NCBI RefSeq assembly: GCF_024112395.2
Contig: NZ_CP078013.2
Span: 5,208,001-5,272,000 of the forward strand
Direction of reading: 5' to 3'
DNA length: 64,000 nucleotides
Source of the DNA: Pseudomonas pergaminensis
GTDB lineage: Bacteria > Pseudomonadota > Gammaproteobacteria > Pseudomonadales > Pseudomonadaceae
The notes under the pieces are model-generated. The model searched no databases. It was not told the DNA's origin and was given only the letters and a program-made list of their open reading frames with translations. Made by a program: the position numbers and the translations under genes. Numbering within the stretch: the first letter of the stretch is position 1; each line of letters opens with the position of its first letter. Shown here one piece after another: positions 49,695 to 59,012 of this stretch.

Positions 49695-50540
49695 TTATTG
49701 GCCGAGTGGGGTGATCTTCGCCGGCGCGTTGAGCTGTTGGTTGAGGGTCTGCACCTGGCTCTGCAACGTGGTGATGTTGCGCGTGGTCTGGATGCGGAAC
49801 ACGTCAAACTCTTTGTTGGTAGGCGCATCACTGTTGGCCGGCTGGTTGTCCTGGGCGCTCTTGAGTACCACAAGGTCCTGCTCGATACGGGCAATGGCCG
49901 CGCTCGGGTTGCCCTGTTTCTTCAAGGCGGCCACGTCAGCGGTCAGTTCCTTGATCTCGGTATCGCGCTTGCCGGCATCACCTTGCGCCGCCTTGAGGGT
50001 CGCCACGGCATCGGTCAACGCCTGGACCTGGCCTTGCAATTTGCTGTTGGCGTTGGACAGCTCAGTGGTACTGGCGGTCATCTGAGCCAGGCGCTTGTCC
50101 AGCTCGGTGGCCTGGCCGGCCACGCCGATTTGCTGCTTGCCCTGCTCCAGCAATTGGCTTTCGAGTTGCTTGATCTGCAATTTCAACGCTTCGCTGCCAT
50201 TGTTGACGCTGGCTTCACTGGCCACCACCTTGCCGGAAATATCCTGCAGGCGCCCCGCCGCTTCTTCGCTGATGCGCGCAAAGCTTTCCTGGGTGGCAAC
50301 CAACTGCTGGCCCATCAGGGAAATCTGCTGGAAGCTCCACCAGGCCAGGCCCGCAAAGGCGATCAGCAGCGCGCCGATCAAGGCCCACAATGGGCCGGTG
50401 CTGGCGCTCTTGACCTTGACCAACTTGGTTGTGCGCGAACGCACCGAGGTGGCGGGAGAAGGTTCGAAATCATCGTCATCCCCGACATCCGCCCGCAGGC
50501 TGGGAACGTTGTCGAAGTCGTCTTTAGCATCATTACGCAT
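49695..50540 (-). CDS. Single-pass membrane protein with long coiled coil
   Basis: A 281-residue protein with an acidic cytoplasmic N-terminus (DADVGDDDDFE region), one helix near residues 50-72 (PLWALIGALLIAFAGLAWWSF), and about 190 residues of heptad-like coiled coil rich in Ala, Gln, Leu and Lys. It is common in Pseudomonas but unnamed; the shape resembles scaffold or envelope-spanning proteins. No enzymatic motif. It is leftward, ending just upstream of the isomerase palindrome, so any read-through would enter the sugar genes. Confidence 0.8.
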   Translation of the reverse strand: MRNDAKDDFDNVPSLRADVGDDDDFEPSPATSVRSRTTKLVKVKSASTGPLWALIGALLIAFAGLAWWSFQQISLMGQQLVATQESFARISEEAAGRLQDISGKVVASEASVNNGSEALKLQIKQLESQLLEQGKQQIGVAGQATELDKRLAQMTASTTELSNANSKLQGQVQALTDAVATLKAAQGDAGKRDTEIKELTADVAALKKQGNPSAAIARIEQDLVVLKSAQDNQPANSDAPTNKEFDVFRIQTTRNITTLQSQVQTLNQQLNAPAKITPLGQ

Positions 50541-50654
50541 GAATCAACCCTGAATCGGTGAAGGGGCGAGCGACGGGAGTATAAACCGCGTTCCCGGCGC
50601 ACTGATCGACCTGGAATGCCAAATTCGGTTCCCGAAGTGTTGCCTCTTGTGTGC

Positions 50655-51653
50655 TTACTTGAACCCCGGATCCTGGGCTTTCCACCAACTGCAGAACTCG
50701 TCGAGGGCGGTCCACAGGCTGACTTTAGGCTCGTAGTCCAGATAATGCCTGGCACGGCTGATGTCGAGGGTGAAATCTTTGTTCATAACCTGCATGCCCA
50801 GGCGCGACAACGCCGGTTCCGGGCGGCCGGGCCACATCGCGCAAAAGGCTTCGTTGACCGCCGCCACGCTGTAGGACAAACCGTAGGACCGATACCGCGT
50901 CACCTGCGGCAGCTCCATCTGGCGCATCACGTAGTTGACCACGTCCCACACCGGCACAGGCGTACCGTTGCTGATGTTGTAGGCCTTGCCCAGCGCCGAG
51001 CCCGTGGCGAGCAGGCTGCTGAGCAGCGCTTCGTTGAGGTTGTGCACGCTGGTGAAATCGACTTTGTTCAGGCCGTCGCCAACAATGGCCAGGCGGTTCT
51101 TGCGTTGCATTTTCAGCAGGCGCGGGAAGATGCTCATGTCGCCGGCGCCAGTCACGAAGCGCGGGCGCAGGGCCAACACTTCGAGGCCGAACTCCTGGGC
51201 ACCAAACACCTTCTGCTCGGCCAGGTACTTGGTGGCGGCATAGGGATGCTTGAAACGCTTGGGTACTTGTTCTTCGGTCAGGCCCAGGTGGTCGCGGCCG
51301 TCAAAATAGATCGACGGCGACGACAGGTGCACCAACCGGCCGACACGCTCCTTGAGGCAGGCTTCCACAACGTTCTCGGTCACCAGCACGTTGCCTTGAT
51401 GAAAGTCCTGGTACTTGCCCCATAGCCCGACGGCGCCGGCGCAATGCACCACGGCCTCGACATCGCGGCACAGGTCGCGCACCAGGTCAGCGTCATTCAA
51501 ATCACCCTGGATAAACTCGGCGCCGCGCCTGACCAGATGCTCCACACCTTCGGCACGTCGCCCGTTGACCCGCACGTCCAGGCCCTGCTCCAAGGCGAAA
51601 CGCGCAAAGCGTCCACCAATGAAGCCGCTTGCGCCGGTGACCAGAATCTTCAT
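50655..51653 (-). CDS. NAD-dependent epimerase / 3-beta-HSD-like SDR
   Basis: A 332-residue extended SDR. NAD motif LVTGASGFIGGRFARFAL (residues 4-21), AVVHCAGAVGLWG, active-site Ser in LVHLSSPSIYFDG, and YAATKYLAEQ with the Tyr/Lys pair. The pattern is that of 3-beta-hydroxysteroid dehydrogenase/OleD-like enzymes acting on hydroxy-ketone or beta-hydroxy acid groups; the substrate is unknown. It lies on the minus strand between the coiled-coil gene and argP. Confidence 0.85.
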   Translation of the reverse strand: MKILVTGASGFIGGRFARFALEQGLDVRVNGRRAEGVEHLVRRGAEFIQGDLNDADLVRDLCRDVEAVVHCAGAVGLWGKYQDFHQGNVLVTENVVEACLKERVGRLVHLSSPSIYFDGRDHLGLTEEQVPKRFKHPYAATKYLAEQKVFGAQEFGLEVLALRPRFVTGAGDMSIFPRLLKMQRKNRLAIVGDGLNKVDFTSVHNLNEALLSSLLATGSALGKAYNISNGTPVPVWDVVNYVMRQMELPQVTRYRSYGLSYSVAAVNEAFCAMWPGRPEPALSRLGMQVMNKDFTLDISRARHYLDYEPKVSLWTALDEFCSWWKAQDPGFK

Positions 51654-51705
51654 GTATTACCCCGTGTTCTTTCGTTTTTCATCGCTGTTGCCTTGACGCA
51701 CGCCA

Positions 51706-52599
51706 TCACTCCAACGGCACCAACCATTGGCCACACGCCTGGGCCAGGTGGTCGGTCAACAAGCCCAGCAATTGCCCGCCACTGCGCCAATGATGCCAGT
51801 ACAACGGTACATCGATGGGCTTATCTGGCAATAACTCGACCAATATGCCCTTTTCCAGTTGGTCGCGTACCTGCAATTCCGGCACCAGCCCCCAGCCAAG
51901 GCCGGCTTCGGTCAGGCGGATAAAGCCTTCGGACGATGGGCATAAATGGTGCTCGAAACCGCCGTCCACCCCGAGTGAAGCCAGGTAGCGGTGTTGCAGG
52001 AAATCGTCCGGGCCGAACACCAAAGCCGGCGTGCGCGCCAGTTGATCGGCGCGCACGCCATCCGGGAAGTGCCGGGCGATAAAGGCCGGGCTGGCCAGCG
52101 CGCGATAGCGCATGGCACCCAGCAACAGGCTGCGCGCGCCCGCCACCGGGCGCTCGCTGGCGCAGATACAGGCGGCTACCTCGCCGGCACGCATGCGTTT
52201 GAGGCCCACGGTCTGGTCCTCGACGACCAGATCCAGCAGCAGATGCTGCTCGGCGCAAAAGTCGCTGACGGCCTCGGCCCACCAGGTGGCGAGGCTGTCG
52301 GCGTTCAACGCGATGCGCAGGCGTTCGGGCATGCCCTCCTCGTCCAGCGCGGGCACCTGGCTTTGCAGGTCACGTTCCAGCAAGCGCACCTGCTGCACAT
52401 GGTTGAGCAGACGACGGCCAATATCGGTGGGCGTCGGCGGCGTGGCCCGCACCAATACCGGTTGGCCGATGCGCGCTTCCAACAGCTTGATGCGCTGGGA
52501 GATCGCCGACTGCGACAACCCCAGCACTTGAGCGGCGCGCTCGAAGCCCGCCTGTTCCACCACCGCCGCCAGGGCCGAGAGCAATTTATAGTCGAACAT
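51706..52599 (-). CDS. argP: LysR-family regulator ArgP (IciA)
   Basis: A 297-residue LTTR with the ArgP N-terminus MFDYKLLSALAAVVEQAGFERAAQVLGLSQSAISQRIKLLEARIGQPVLVR (read across residues 1-51) and an effector domain. ArgP responds to lysine and arginine and activates the exporter gene argO. Here the argO-like gene is on the opposite strand, beyond one small ACT-domain gene, the conserved arrangement. The start at 52599 fits the family; the extension to 52725 adds non-family sequence. Confidence 0.9.
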   Translation of the reverse strand: MFDYKLLSALAAVVEQAGFERAAQVLGLSQSAISQRIKLLEARIGQPVLVRATPPTPTDIGRRLLNHVQQVRLLERDLQSQVPALDEEGMPERLRIALNADSLATWWAEAVSDFCAEQHLLLDLVVEDQTVGLKRMRAGEVAACICASERPVAGARSLLLGAMRYRALASPAFIARHFPDGVRADQLARTPALVFGPDDFLQHRYLASLGVDGGFEHHLCPSSEGFIRLTEAGLGWGLVPELQVRDQLEKGILVELLPDKPIDVPLYWHHWRSGGQLLGLLTDHLAQACGQWLVPLE

Positions 52600-52700
52600 C
52601 AGTTTCTCTAATGAGCGATCAGCAATATTGGTTTTTCTTATACAGCCTGCACCCTGAGAATAGCCAGCATCGCTTCTCTCTTTATTAAAGGAACCTCCCC

Positions 52701-53102
52701 ATGGCTGGCGAAACCGCCCTGGCAACCCTGCTACACAGCATGAGCCCCCACCTTAATGAAGGTGACTACGTGTTCTGCACCCTGCCCGATCACCAGATCC
52801 CGGCCGGGTGCGAGGTGATCGGCAGCTTCCGCGAGCAGGAAGGCCTGACCTTGATCGTCGAACGCCAGCAGGCGCAACAGGCCGGGCTGGCCTTTGACTA
52901 CGTCGCCGCGTGGATCACTTTGAATGTGCACTCGGCCCTGGAAGCCGTGGGCCTGACCGCCGCCTTCGCCAGCGCGCTGGGCAAGGCCGGCATCAGTTGC
53001 AACGTGATTGCCGGCTACTACCACGATCACCTGTTCGTCGGCCGTGCCGATGCCGAGCGGGCCATGCAGGTGTTGCAACAACTGGCAGCGAACGCGGAGT
53101 AA
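52701..53102 (+). CDS. ACT-domain protein
   Basis: A 133-residue protein with two small ACT-like halves (LNEGDYVFCTLPDHQIPAGCEVIGSFREQEGLTLIV and WITLNVHSALEAVGLTAAFASALGKAGISCNVIAGYYHDHLFV). The family (ACT_3/ACT_7, DUF2241-like) probably senses an amino acid. It lies between argP and argO and ends five bases before argO, so it is co-transcribed with the exporter and may modulate its expression or activity. Confidence 0.85.
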   Translation: MAGETALATLLHSMSPHLNEGDYVFCTLPDHQIPAGCEVIGSFREQEGLTLIVERQQAQQAGLAFDYVAAWITLNVHSALEAVGLTAAFASALGKAGISCNVIAGYYHDHLFVGRADAERAMQVLQQLAANAE

Positions 53103-53107
53103 CCCCT

Positions 53108-53707
53108 ATGTGGCAGAGTTATGTGAACGGGCTGCTGGTCGCCCTGGGCTTGATCATGGCCATCGGCACCCAGAATGCCTTTGTCCTCGCGCAAAGCCTG
53201 CGCCGTGAACATCATTTACCCGTGGCGGCGCTGTGCGTGGTGTGTGATGCCCTGCTGGTGGCCGCCGGGGTGTTTGGCCTGGCGACGGTGCTGGCGCAAA
53301 GCCCGATACTGCTGGCGGTTGCGCGCTGGGGCGGTGCGGCGTTCCTGATCTGGTACGGCGCTTGTGCGCTGCGCCGGGCCTGTTCGAAACAGAGCCTGGA
53401 CCAGGCAGACCATCTAAAGGTGCGCTCGCTGCGCGCGGTCATGCTGAGCGCGTTGGCCGTCACATTGCTCAACCCCCACGTTTATCTGGACACCGTGCTG
53501 CTGATTGGCTCCCTCGGTGCCCAGCAGACCGAGCCGGGCGCCTATGTGGCCGGTGCGGCCAGCGCTTCACTGCTGTGGTTCTCAACCCTGGCACTCGGTG
53601 CGGCGTGGCTGGCACCCTGGCTGGCACGCCCCGCCACGTGGCGCCTGCTGGACCTATTGGTGGCAGTGATGATGTTCAGCGTGGCCTATCAATTGATCAG
53701 TGCCTGA
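53108..53707 (+). CDS. argO: LysE/ArgO-family amino acid exporter
   Basis: A 199-residue inner-membrane exporter with about six helices. LGLIMAIGTQNAFVLAQSLRREH near residues 14-36 is the LysE signature, and LSALAVTLLNPHVYLDTVLLIGSLG near 120-145 the second conserved block. It exports basic amino acids such as arginine or lysine. argP is divergent, with the ACT gene in between. The ATG at 53108 follows the upstream stop by five bases. Confidence 0.9.
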   Translation: MWQSYVNGLLVALGLIMAIGTQNAFVLAQSLRREHHLPVAALCVVCDALLVAAGVFGLATVLAQSPILLAVARWGGAAFLIWYGACALRRACSKQSLDQADHLKVRSLRAVMLSALAVTLLNPHVYLDTVLLIGSLGAQQTEPGAYVAGAASASLLWFSTLALGAAWLAPWLARPATWRLLDLLVAVMMFSVAYQLISA

Positions 53708-53885
53708 GGAATATTCCAAAACGCTCTGGAACCTCTATCCCACACAGTTGTTGCGTGGTTTTGCCGCACCCCCGGTGCTATGATCCGGACCCTGCGCCGC
53801 AAAGAGTACAAACTCCCCGGCGCTTGTTTGGCCGCCCGTGATCGGCCTTGCGCTCACCGCAACTGACCTGATTAGGAGAATCATC

Positions 53886-54482
53886 ATGGCTTTCGAATTG
53901 CCGCCGCTGCCCTACGCACACGATGCCCTGCAGCCGCACATTTCCAAGGAAACCTTGGAATACCACCACGACAAGCACCACAACACCTATGTCGTGAACC
54001 TGAACAACCTGGTGCCAGGCACCGAGTTCGAAGGCAAGACCCTGGAAGAGATCGTCAAATCCTCTTCGGGCGGTATCTTCAACAACGCCGCTCAGGTCTG
54101 GAACCACACCTTCTACTGGAACTGCCTGGCGCCAAACGCCGGCGGCCAACCGACCGGCGCACTGGCTGAAGCCATCAACGCTTCGTTCGGTTCGTTCGAC
54201 AAGTTCAAGGAAGAGTTCACCAAGACGTCCGTCGGCACCTTCGGTTCCGGTTGGGGCTGGCTGGTGAAAAAGGCTGACGGCTCCCTGGCCCTGGCCAGCA
54301 CCATCGGCGCCGGCAACCCGCTGACCAGCGGCGACACCCCGCTGCTGACCTGCGACGTGTGGGAACACGCCTACTACATCGACTACCGCAACGTGCGTCC
54401 AAAGTATGTGGAAGCGTTCTGGAACCTGGTCAACTGGAAGTTCGTGGCTGAGCAGTTCGAAGGCAAGACCTTCACTGCCTAA
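53886..54482 (+). CDS. sodB: Iron superoxide dismutase
   Basis: A 198-residue Fe-SOD converting superoxide to peroxide and oxygen in the cytosol. Metal ligands: His in [15 protein letters not shown] (near 27), His in NHTFYWNCL (near 74), and Asp and His in [14 protein letters not shown] (signature DVWEHAYY). AGGAG lies seven bases before the ATG. In pseudomonads sodB is repressed under iron limitation by the PrrF sRNAs; pairing was not computed here. A strong terminator follows. The order sodB then bifA matches P. aeruginosa. Confidence 0.96.
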   Translation: MAFELPPLPYAHDALQPHISKETLEYHHDKHHNTYVVNLNNLVPGTEFEGKTLEEIVKSSSGGIFNNAAQVWNHTFYWNCLAPNAGGQPTGALAEAINASFGSFDKFKEEFTKTSVGTFGSGWGWLVKKADGSLALASTIGAGNPLTSGDTPLLTCDVWEHAYYIDYRNVRPKYVEAFWNLVNWKFVAEQFEGKTFTA

Positions 54483-54502
54483 GCACTGCTTGCAGTAAAA
54501 AG

Positions 54503-54527
54503 AGCCCGGCATTCGCCGGGCTTTTTT
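54503..54527 (+). terminator. Rho-independent terminator of sodB
   Basis: AGCCCGGC-ATTC-GCCGGGCT followed by TTTTT. Confidence 0.92.
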
Positions 54528-54610
54528 GTGGGTGATGGAACCGAGCCACGTGACGTCGCCACCCAGATAGGGAGAGGAATTCGCCACTCACCCCTGTCGG
54601 AGAAATAACC

Positions 54611-54835
54611 ATGACTATTGGAGCACTCGCAGCACTGCCCATCGTTGGCGACCTCGCCAAGGCCGCTGGAGAGATCACCAAAGCGATCACCCCGCTCATC
54701 CAGCCCTTCGCGGATGCCGCCGCGAAGAAGCTATTTGCCGAAGAAGACAGCAACGATCAGAGCGAGCAGAAGAAAATCGAGTTCGCAAAGTCCATCGATA
54801 CAAAGATTTCCTATGAGCTGTCTAAGTCCGCATAA
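54611..54835 (+). CDS. Small hypothetical protein, 74 residues
   Basis: GGAG ten bases before the ATG supports translation. The first half is amphipathic and Ala/Leu/Ile-rich (MTIGALAALPIVGDLAKAAG), followed by a short hydrophobic helix (ITPLIQPFADAAAKKLF) and a charged C-terminal helix (SEQKKIEFAKSIDTKISYELSKSA). No family recognised; it is not part of the sodB transcript because a terminator intervenes. Membrane association is possible from the amphipathic start. The 210 bp after it hold a GGCGGA/TCCGCC hairpin and no gene. Confidence 0.6.
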   Translation: MTIGALAALPIVGDLAKAAGEITKAITPLIQPFADAAAKKLFAEEDSNDQSEQKKIEFAKSIDTKISYELSKSA

Positions 54836-55045
54836 CCGTCTGCCCCCTCATGTAACCTAAGTACCTGTTGTTTTTTGGGCAGGCGGATGCCAATCCGCCC
54901 TGCCTATCGCAGGGCCTGCTCCTTTTAGACCGCCCCTGTCCGCATCAAACCTGCCCCTGCCCCAATGTTCCTTTGACTGCCATGCCCAGATTGCCAATAC
55001 TCATGGCATATTGAAGGCCACCCGCATGAGACAAGGAATGCCCCT

Positions 55046-57097
55046 TTGAAGCTGGAACTCAAGAACAGCTTGTCGGTGAAGTTGCTACGGGTTGTGTTGC
55101 TGTCGGCATTGATCGTGGGCGTGGCGCTGAGCGTGGCGCAGATCGTTTTCGATGCCTATAAGACGCGACAGGCTGTGGCCGGCGATGCGCAGCGCATTCT
55201 CGACATGTTTCGCGACCCCTCGACCCAGGCCGTCTATAGCCTCGACCGCGAGATGGGCATGCAAGTCATTGAGGGCCTGTTCCAGGACGACGCCGTGCGC
55301 ATGGCGTCCATCGGCCACCCCAACGAGACCATGCTGGCGGAGAAAAGCCGTGCCTTGCAGCAAGCCCCCAGCCGCTGGTTGACCGACCTGATTCTTGGCC
55401 AGGAACGCACCTTCACTACTGCCTTGGTGGGTAAAGGCCCTTACAGCGAGTACTACGGCGACCTGAGTATCACCCTCGACACCGCCACGTACGGCCAGGG
55501 TTTTATCGTCAATTCAGTGATCATTTTTATTTCCGGGGTGCTGCGCGCCCTGGCCATGGGCCTGGTGCTGTACCTGGTCTATCACTGGCTGCTGACCAAG
55601 CCGCTGTCACGGATTATCGAGCACCTTACCTCGATCAACCCCGACAGGCCCAGCGAGCACAAGATCCCTCAGATCAAGGGTCACGAACGCAACGAGTTGG
55701 GGCTGTGGATCAATACCGCCAACCAATTGCTCGAATCCATCGAACGTAATACCCACCTGCGCCACGAGGCAGAAAGCAGCCTGCTGCGCATGGCCCAGTA
55801 TGACTTCCTGACCGGATTGCCGAACCGCCAGAAACTGCAGGAGCAACTGGACAAGATCCTCATCGACGCCGGTCGTCGGCAGCGACGCGTGGCCGTGCTG
55901 TGCGTGGGGCTGGATGACTTCAAAAGCGTCAACGAGCAGTTCACCTACCAGGCTGGCGACAAACTGCTGCTGGCCCTGGCCGACCGCCTGCGCGCCCACA
56001 GCGGCCGCCTTGGCGCACTGGCCCGGCTGGGCGGCGATCAGTTCGCCTTGGTACAGGCCGATATCGAGCAGCCCTACGAGGCCGCCGAGCTGGCGCAAAG
56101 TATCCTCGATGACCTGGAGGCGGAGTTCCCCCTCGACCATGAAGGCATCCGCCTGCGCGCCACTATCGGCATCACCCTGTTCCCGGAAGACGGCGACAGC
56201 ACCGAAAAGCTGCTGCAAAAAGCCGAACAGACCATGACCCTGGCCAAGACCCGGTCGCGCAACCGCTATCAGTTCTATATCGCCAGCGTCGACAGCGAAA
56301 TGCGCCGCCGCCGCGAGCTGGAGAAAGACCTGCGCGACGCCCTCGCCCGCGATCAATTCCACCTGGTGTACCAACCGCAGATCAGCTACCGCGACCACCA
56401 CGTGGTCGGCGTGGAAGCGCTCATCCGTTGGCAGCACCCGGAACATGGCTTGGTGCCGCCGGACCTGTTTATCCCGCTGGCCGAGCAGAATGGCACCATC
56501 ATTGCGATTGGCGAATGGGTGCTGGACCAGGCTTGCCGGCAACTGCGCGAATGGCACGACTTGGGCTTCACCGAGTTGCGCATGGCCGTCAACCTGTCCA
56601 CCGTGCAGTTGCATCACACCGAGTTGCCACGGGTGGTCAACAACCTGATGCAGATCTACCGCCTACCGCCGCGCAGCCTGGAACTGGAAGTCACCGAGAC
56701 CGGCCTGATGGAAGACATCAGCACCGCCGCCCAGCACTTGCTGAGCCTGCGCCGTTCCGGTGCGTTGATTGCCATCGATGACTTCGGCACCGGCTACTCA
56801 TCCCTCAGTTACCTGAAAAGCCTGCCCCTGGACAAGATCAAGATCGACAAGAGTTTCGTCCAGGACCTGCTGGACGATGACGACGATGCCACCATCGTGC
56901 GCGCGATCATCCAACTGGGCAAAAGCCTGGGCATGCAGGTGATCGCCGAAGGTGTGGAAACCGCTGAACAGGAGGCCTACATCATCTCCGAAGGCTGCCA
57001 TGAAGGTCAGGGCTATCACTACAGCAAACCCTTGCCGGCTCGGGAGCTGGCGGCGTTTTTGAAGCAGTCCGAGCGGAATAACGCAGCGATTCTCTGA
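55046..57097 (+). CDS. bifA: c-di-GMP phosphodiesterase BifA (degenerate GGDEF plus EAL)
   Basis: A 683-residue inner-membrane protein with TTG start; AAGGA lies nine bases upstream. TM helices near residues 12-32 and 155-180 flank a periplasmic sensor loop; a HAMP-like linker follows. The GGDEF domain (about 265-420) reads RLGGDQFALV, so its active-site Glu is Gln and it is probably not a cyclase. The EAL domain (about 435-670) is intact: VEALIRWQH, VTETGLMED, DDFGTGYSSLSYLKSL, KIDKSFV, AEGVETAEQE. It lowers c-di-GMP and so promotes motility over biofilm. GGDQF, the length and the sodB neighbour match P. aeruginosa BifA. Confidence 0.92.
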   Translation: MKLELKNSLSVKLLRVVLLSALIVGVALSVAQIVFDAYKTRQAVAGDAQRILDMFRDPSTQAVYSLDREMGMQVIEGLFQDDAVRMASIGHPNETMLAEKSRALQQAPSRWLTDLILGQERTFTTALVGKGPYSEYYGDLSITLDTATYGQGFIVNSVIIFISGVLRALAMGLVLYLVYHWLLTKPLSRIIEHLTSINPDRPSEHKIPQIKGHERNELGLWINTANQLLESIERNTHLRHEAESSLLRMAQYDFLTGLPNRQKLQEQLDKILIDAGRRQRRVAVLCVGLDDFKSVNEQFTYQAGDKLLLALADRLRAHSGRLGALARLGGDQFALVQADIEQPYEAAELAQSILDDLEAEFPLDHEGIRLRATIGITLFPEDGDSTEKLLQKAEQTMTLAKTRSRNRYQFYIASVDSEMRRRRELEKDLRDALARDQFHLVYQPQISYRDHHVVGVEALIRWQHPEHGLVPPDLFIPLAEQNGTIIAIGEWVLDQACRQLREWHDLGFTELRMAVNLSTVQLHHTELPRVVNNLMQIYRLPPRSLELEVTETGLMEDISTAAQHLLSLRRSGALIAIDDFGTGYSSLSYLKSLPLDKIKIDKSFVQDLLDDDDDATIVRAIIQLGKSLGMQVIAEGVETAEQEAYIISEGCHEGQGYHYSKPLPARELAAFLKQSERNNAAIL

Positions 57098-57224
57098 CAC
57101 CGCAAACCGATACTGAATATTTCCCGCGTATAACCCTTTACACAAAATGCAAATCTTTCGCATTATGTCGCAGTTTTTGCGCTCCCCCGCGCGCCCTATC
57201 AACAACCGAAGCAGGATGTTCGCC

Positions 57225-58568
57225 ATGATTCGTATGCCCCTGGCCACCGCCAGTCTGCTGGCCATTGCCATTTCTCTCGCCGGTTGCGGCGAAGGTAAAG
57301 ACAAGGCCGCAGCGCCCCAGGCGCCGACCCCGGCCGCCAGCACTACCGCTCCAGCGGCTGCCACCCCTGCCGGCCAGGTCGACGAAGCGGCCGCCAAGGC
57401 CGTGGTCGCGCATTACGCGGACATGGTGTTTGCGGTCTACAGCGATGCCGAGTCCACCGCGAAAACCCTGCAAACCGCGATCGACGCGTTCCTCGCCAAG
57501 CCGAACGACGAAACCCTGAAAGCCGCGCGCACTGCCTGGATCGCTGCCCGCGTCCCGTACCTGCAGAGCGAAGTGTTCCGCTTCGGCAACACCATCATCG
57601 ACGACTGGGAAGGCCAGGTGAACGCATGGCCGCTGGACGAAGGCCTGATCGACTACGTCGACAAGTCCTACGAACACGCCCTGGGTAACCCAGGCGCCAC
57701 CGCCAACATCATCGCCAACACCGAGATCCAGGTCGGCGAAGACAAGGTCGACGTGAAGGACATCACCCCGGAAAAACTCGCCAGCCTCAATGAGCTGGGC
57801 GGTTCCGAGGCCAACGTCGCCACCGGTTACCACGCCATCGAATTCCTGCTGTGGGGCCAGGACCTGAACGGCACCGGCCCGGGCGCCGGCAACCGTCCAG
57901 CGTCGGACTACCTGACCGGCGACGGCGCCACGGGCGGCCACAACGAGCGTCGCCGTGCGTACCTGAGCGCCGTGACCCAACTGTTGGTCAGCGACCTGGA
58001 AGAAATGGTCGGCAACTGGAAACCCAACGTCGAAGACAACTACCGCGCCACCCTCGAGGCAGAACCTGCCACCGACGGCCTGCGCAAAATGCTGTTCGGC
58101 ATGGGCAGCCTGTCCCTGGGCGAGCTGGCCGGTGAACGCATGAAGGTTTCCCTGGAAGCCAACTCGCCGGAAGACGAACAAGACTGCTTCAGCGACAACA
58201 CCCACTACTCGCACTTCTACGACGCCAAGGGCATCCGCAACGTCTACCTGGGCGAGTACACCCGCGTCGATGGCACCAAGCTGACCGGCGCCAGCCTGTC
58301 GTCCTTGGTGGCCAAGGCCGACCCGGCTGCCGATACCGCATTGAAAGCGGACCTGGCGGCGACTGAAGCGAAGATCCAAGTCATGGTTGACCACGCCAAC
58401 AAGGGTGAGCACTACGACCAACTGATCGCTGCCGGCAACGATGCGGGCAACCAGATCGTACGCGACGCCATCGCCGCACTGGTCAAGCAGACCGGTTCGA
58501 TCGAAGCGGCCGCAGGCAAGCTGGGCATCAGCGACCTGAACCCGGATAACGCTGATCACGAGTTCTGA
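57225..58568 (+). CDS. Imelysin-family (M75) periplasmic lipoprotein, IcmP-like
   Basis: A 447-residue lipoprotein. The lipobox ISLAGC puts the modified Cys at residue 21, followed by an Ala/Pro-rich linker of about 35 residues. The imelysin helical core runs from about residue 60, with VATGYHAIEFLLWGQDLN holding the GxHxxE motif that defines the family. Imelysins occur in iron-uptake loci and bind an unknown ligand; the peptidase activity once claimed for IcmP is not general. The start at 57225 has AGG nine bases upstream; earlier ATGs at 57216 or 57147 are weaker. An M75 gene near sodB and bifA is also known in P. aeruginosa. Confidence 0.9.
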   Translation: MIRMPLATASLLAIAISLAGCGEGKDKAAAPQAPTPAASTTAPAAATPAGQVDEAAAKAVVAHYADMVFAVYSDAESTAKTLQTAIDAFLAKPNDETLKAARTAWIAARVPYLQSEVFRFGNTIIDDWEGQVNAWPLDEGLIDYVDKSYEHALGNPGATANIIANTEIQVGEDKVDVKDITPEKLASLNELGGSEANVATGYHAIEFLLWGQDLNGTGPGAGNRPASDYLTGDGATGGHNERRRAYLSAVTQLLVSDLEEMVGNWKPNVEDNYRATLEAEPATDGLRKMLFGMGSLSLGELAGERMKVSLEANSPEDEQDCFSDNTHYSHFYDAKGIRNVYLGEYTRVDGTKLTGASLSSLVAKADPAADTALKADLAATEAKIQVMVDHANKGEHYDQLIAAGNDAGNQIVRDAIAALVKQTGSIEAAAGKLGISDLNPDNADHEF

Positions 58569-58582
58569 TCAGTACGGTGTTG

Positions 58583-58612
58583 AAAAAGGCGGCCTTCGGG
58601 TCGCCTTTTTTA
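58583..58612 (+). terminator. Rho-independent terminator of the imelysin gene
   Basis: AAAAAGGCGGCC-TTCG-GGTCGCCTTTTTT. Confidence 0.88.
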
Positions 58613-58640
58613 TACCGCGTATCTGGCCACGCCGCTCCCC

Positions 58641-58665
58641 TGTGGGAGCTGGCAAGCCAGCCACA
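58641..58665. repeat. Collapsed REP remnant
   Basis: TGTGGGAGCTGGC runs directly into AAGCCAGCcacat, a REP pair with almost all of its middle deleted. Confidence 0.6.
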
Positions 58666-58676
58666 TGGGAACGGGA

Positions 58677-58965
58677 TCGACAGCAAAAACCCGGTCGGCT
58701 TTAAGGCCGCCGCGCTTTGCTTTTGATCTTAGGCGCCCCGTCAAACACGCTGGCCGGAATTCGACAGGGATTTGGGGGGTAAACCGGCAGGGATGCCGGT
58801 TTAGCCGCCCCGCGCCATGGATGGCGCGTGGCGGCGGCCCCCCAAATACCTGTCGGATTACGGGCACACCGAGCCTAGGCGAGGTGCCGAGTGTTGGGGC
58901 AAGAGCGTTTTGCTTACTTTTGCGCTTTTCAAAAGTGAGCCGCCGTAAGGGCGGAACCATTAGCA
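58677..58965. repeat. Large structured intergenic element
   Basis: GC-rich non-coding block with nested hairpins, including AAACCGGCA/TGCCGGTTT, CGCGCCAT/ATGGCGCG and an outer GATTTGGGGGG/CCCCCCAAAT stem around them. It ends with GTGAGCCGCCGTAAGGGCGG. I recognise this as a long Pseudomonas intergenic repeat seen many times per genome (perhaps of the R178/R200 class described in P. fluorescens); the class name is uncertain. Open frames through it have no family and are rejected. Confidence 0.6.
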
Positions 58966-59012
58966 GCCGTTACCTAAATAACGGATATGTACCTGGTCTG
59001 ATCCAATATCCT

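Noticed and set aside
57138..58559. 473-codon minus-strand frame opposite the imelysin gene
   Set aside because: Mirror frame of a high-GC gene; the plus strand has the lipobox and GxHxxE motif.
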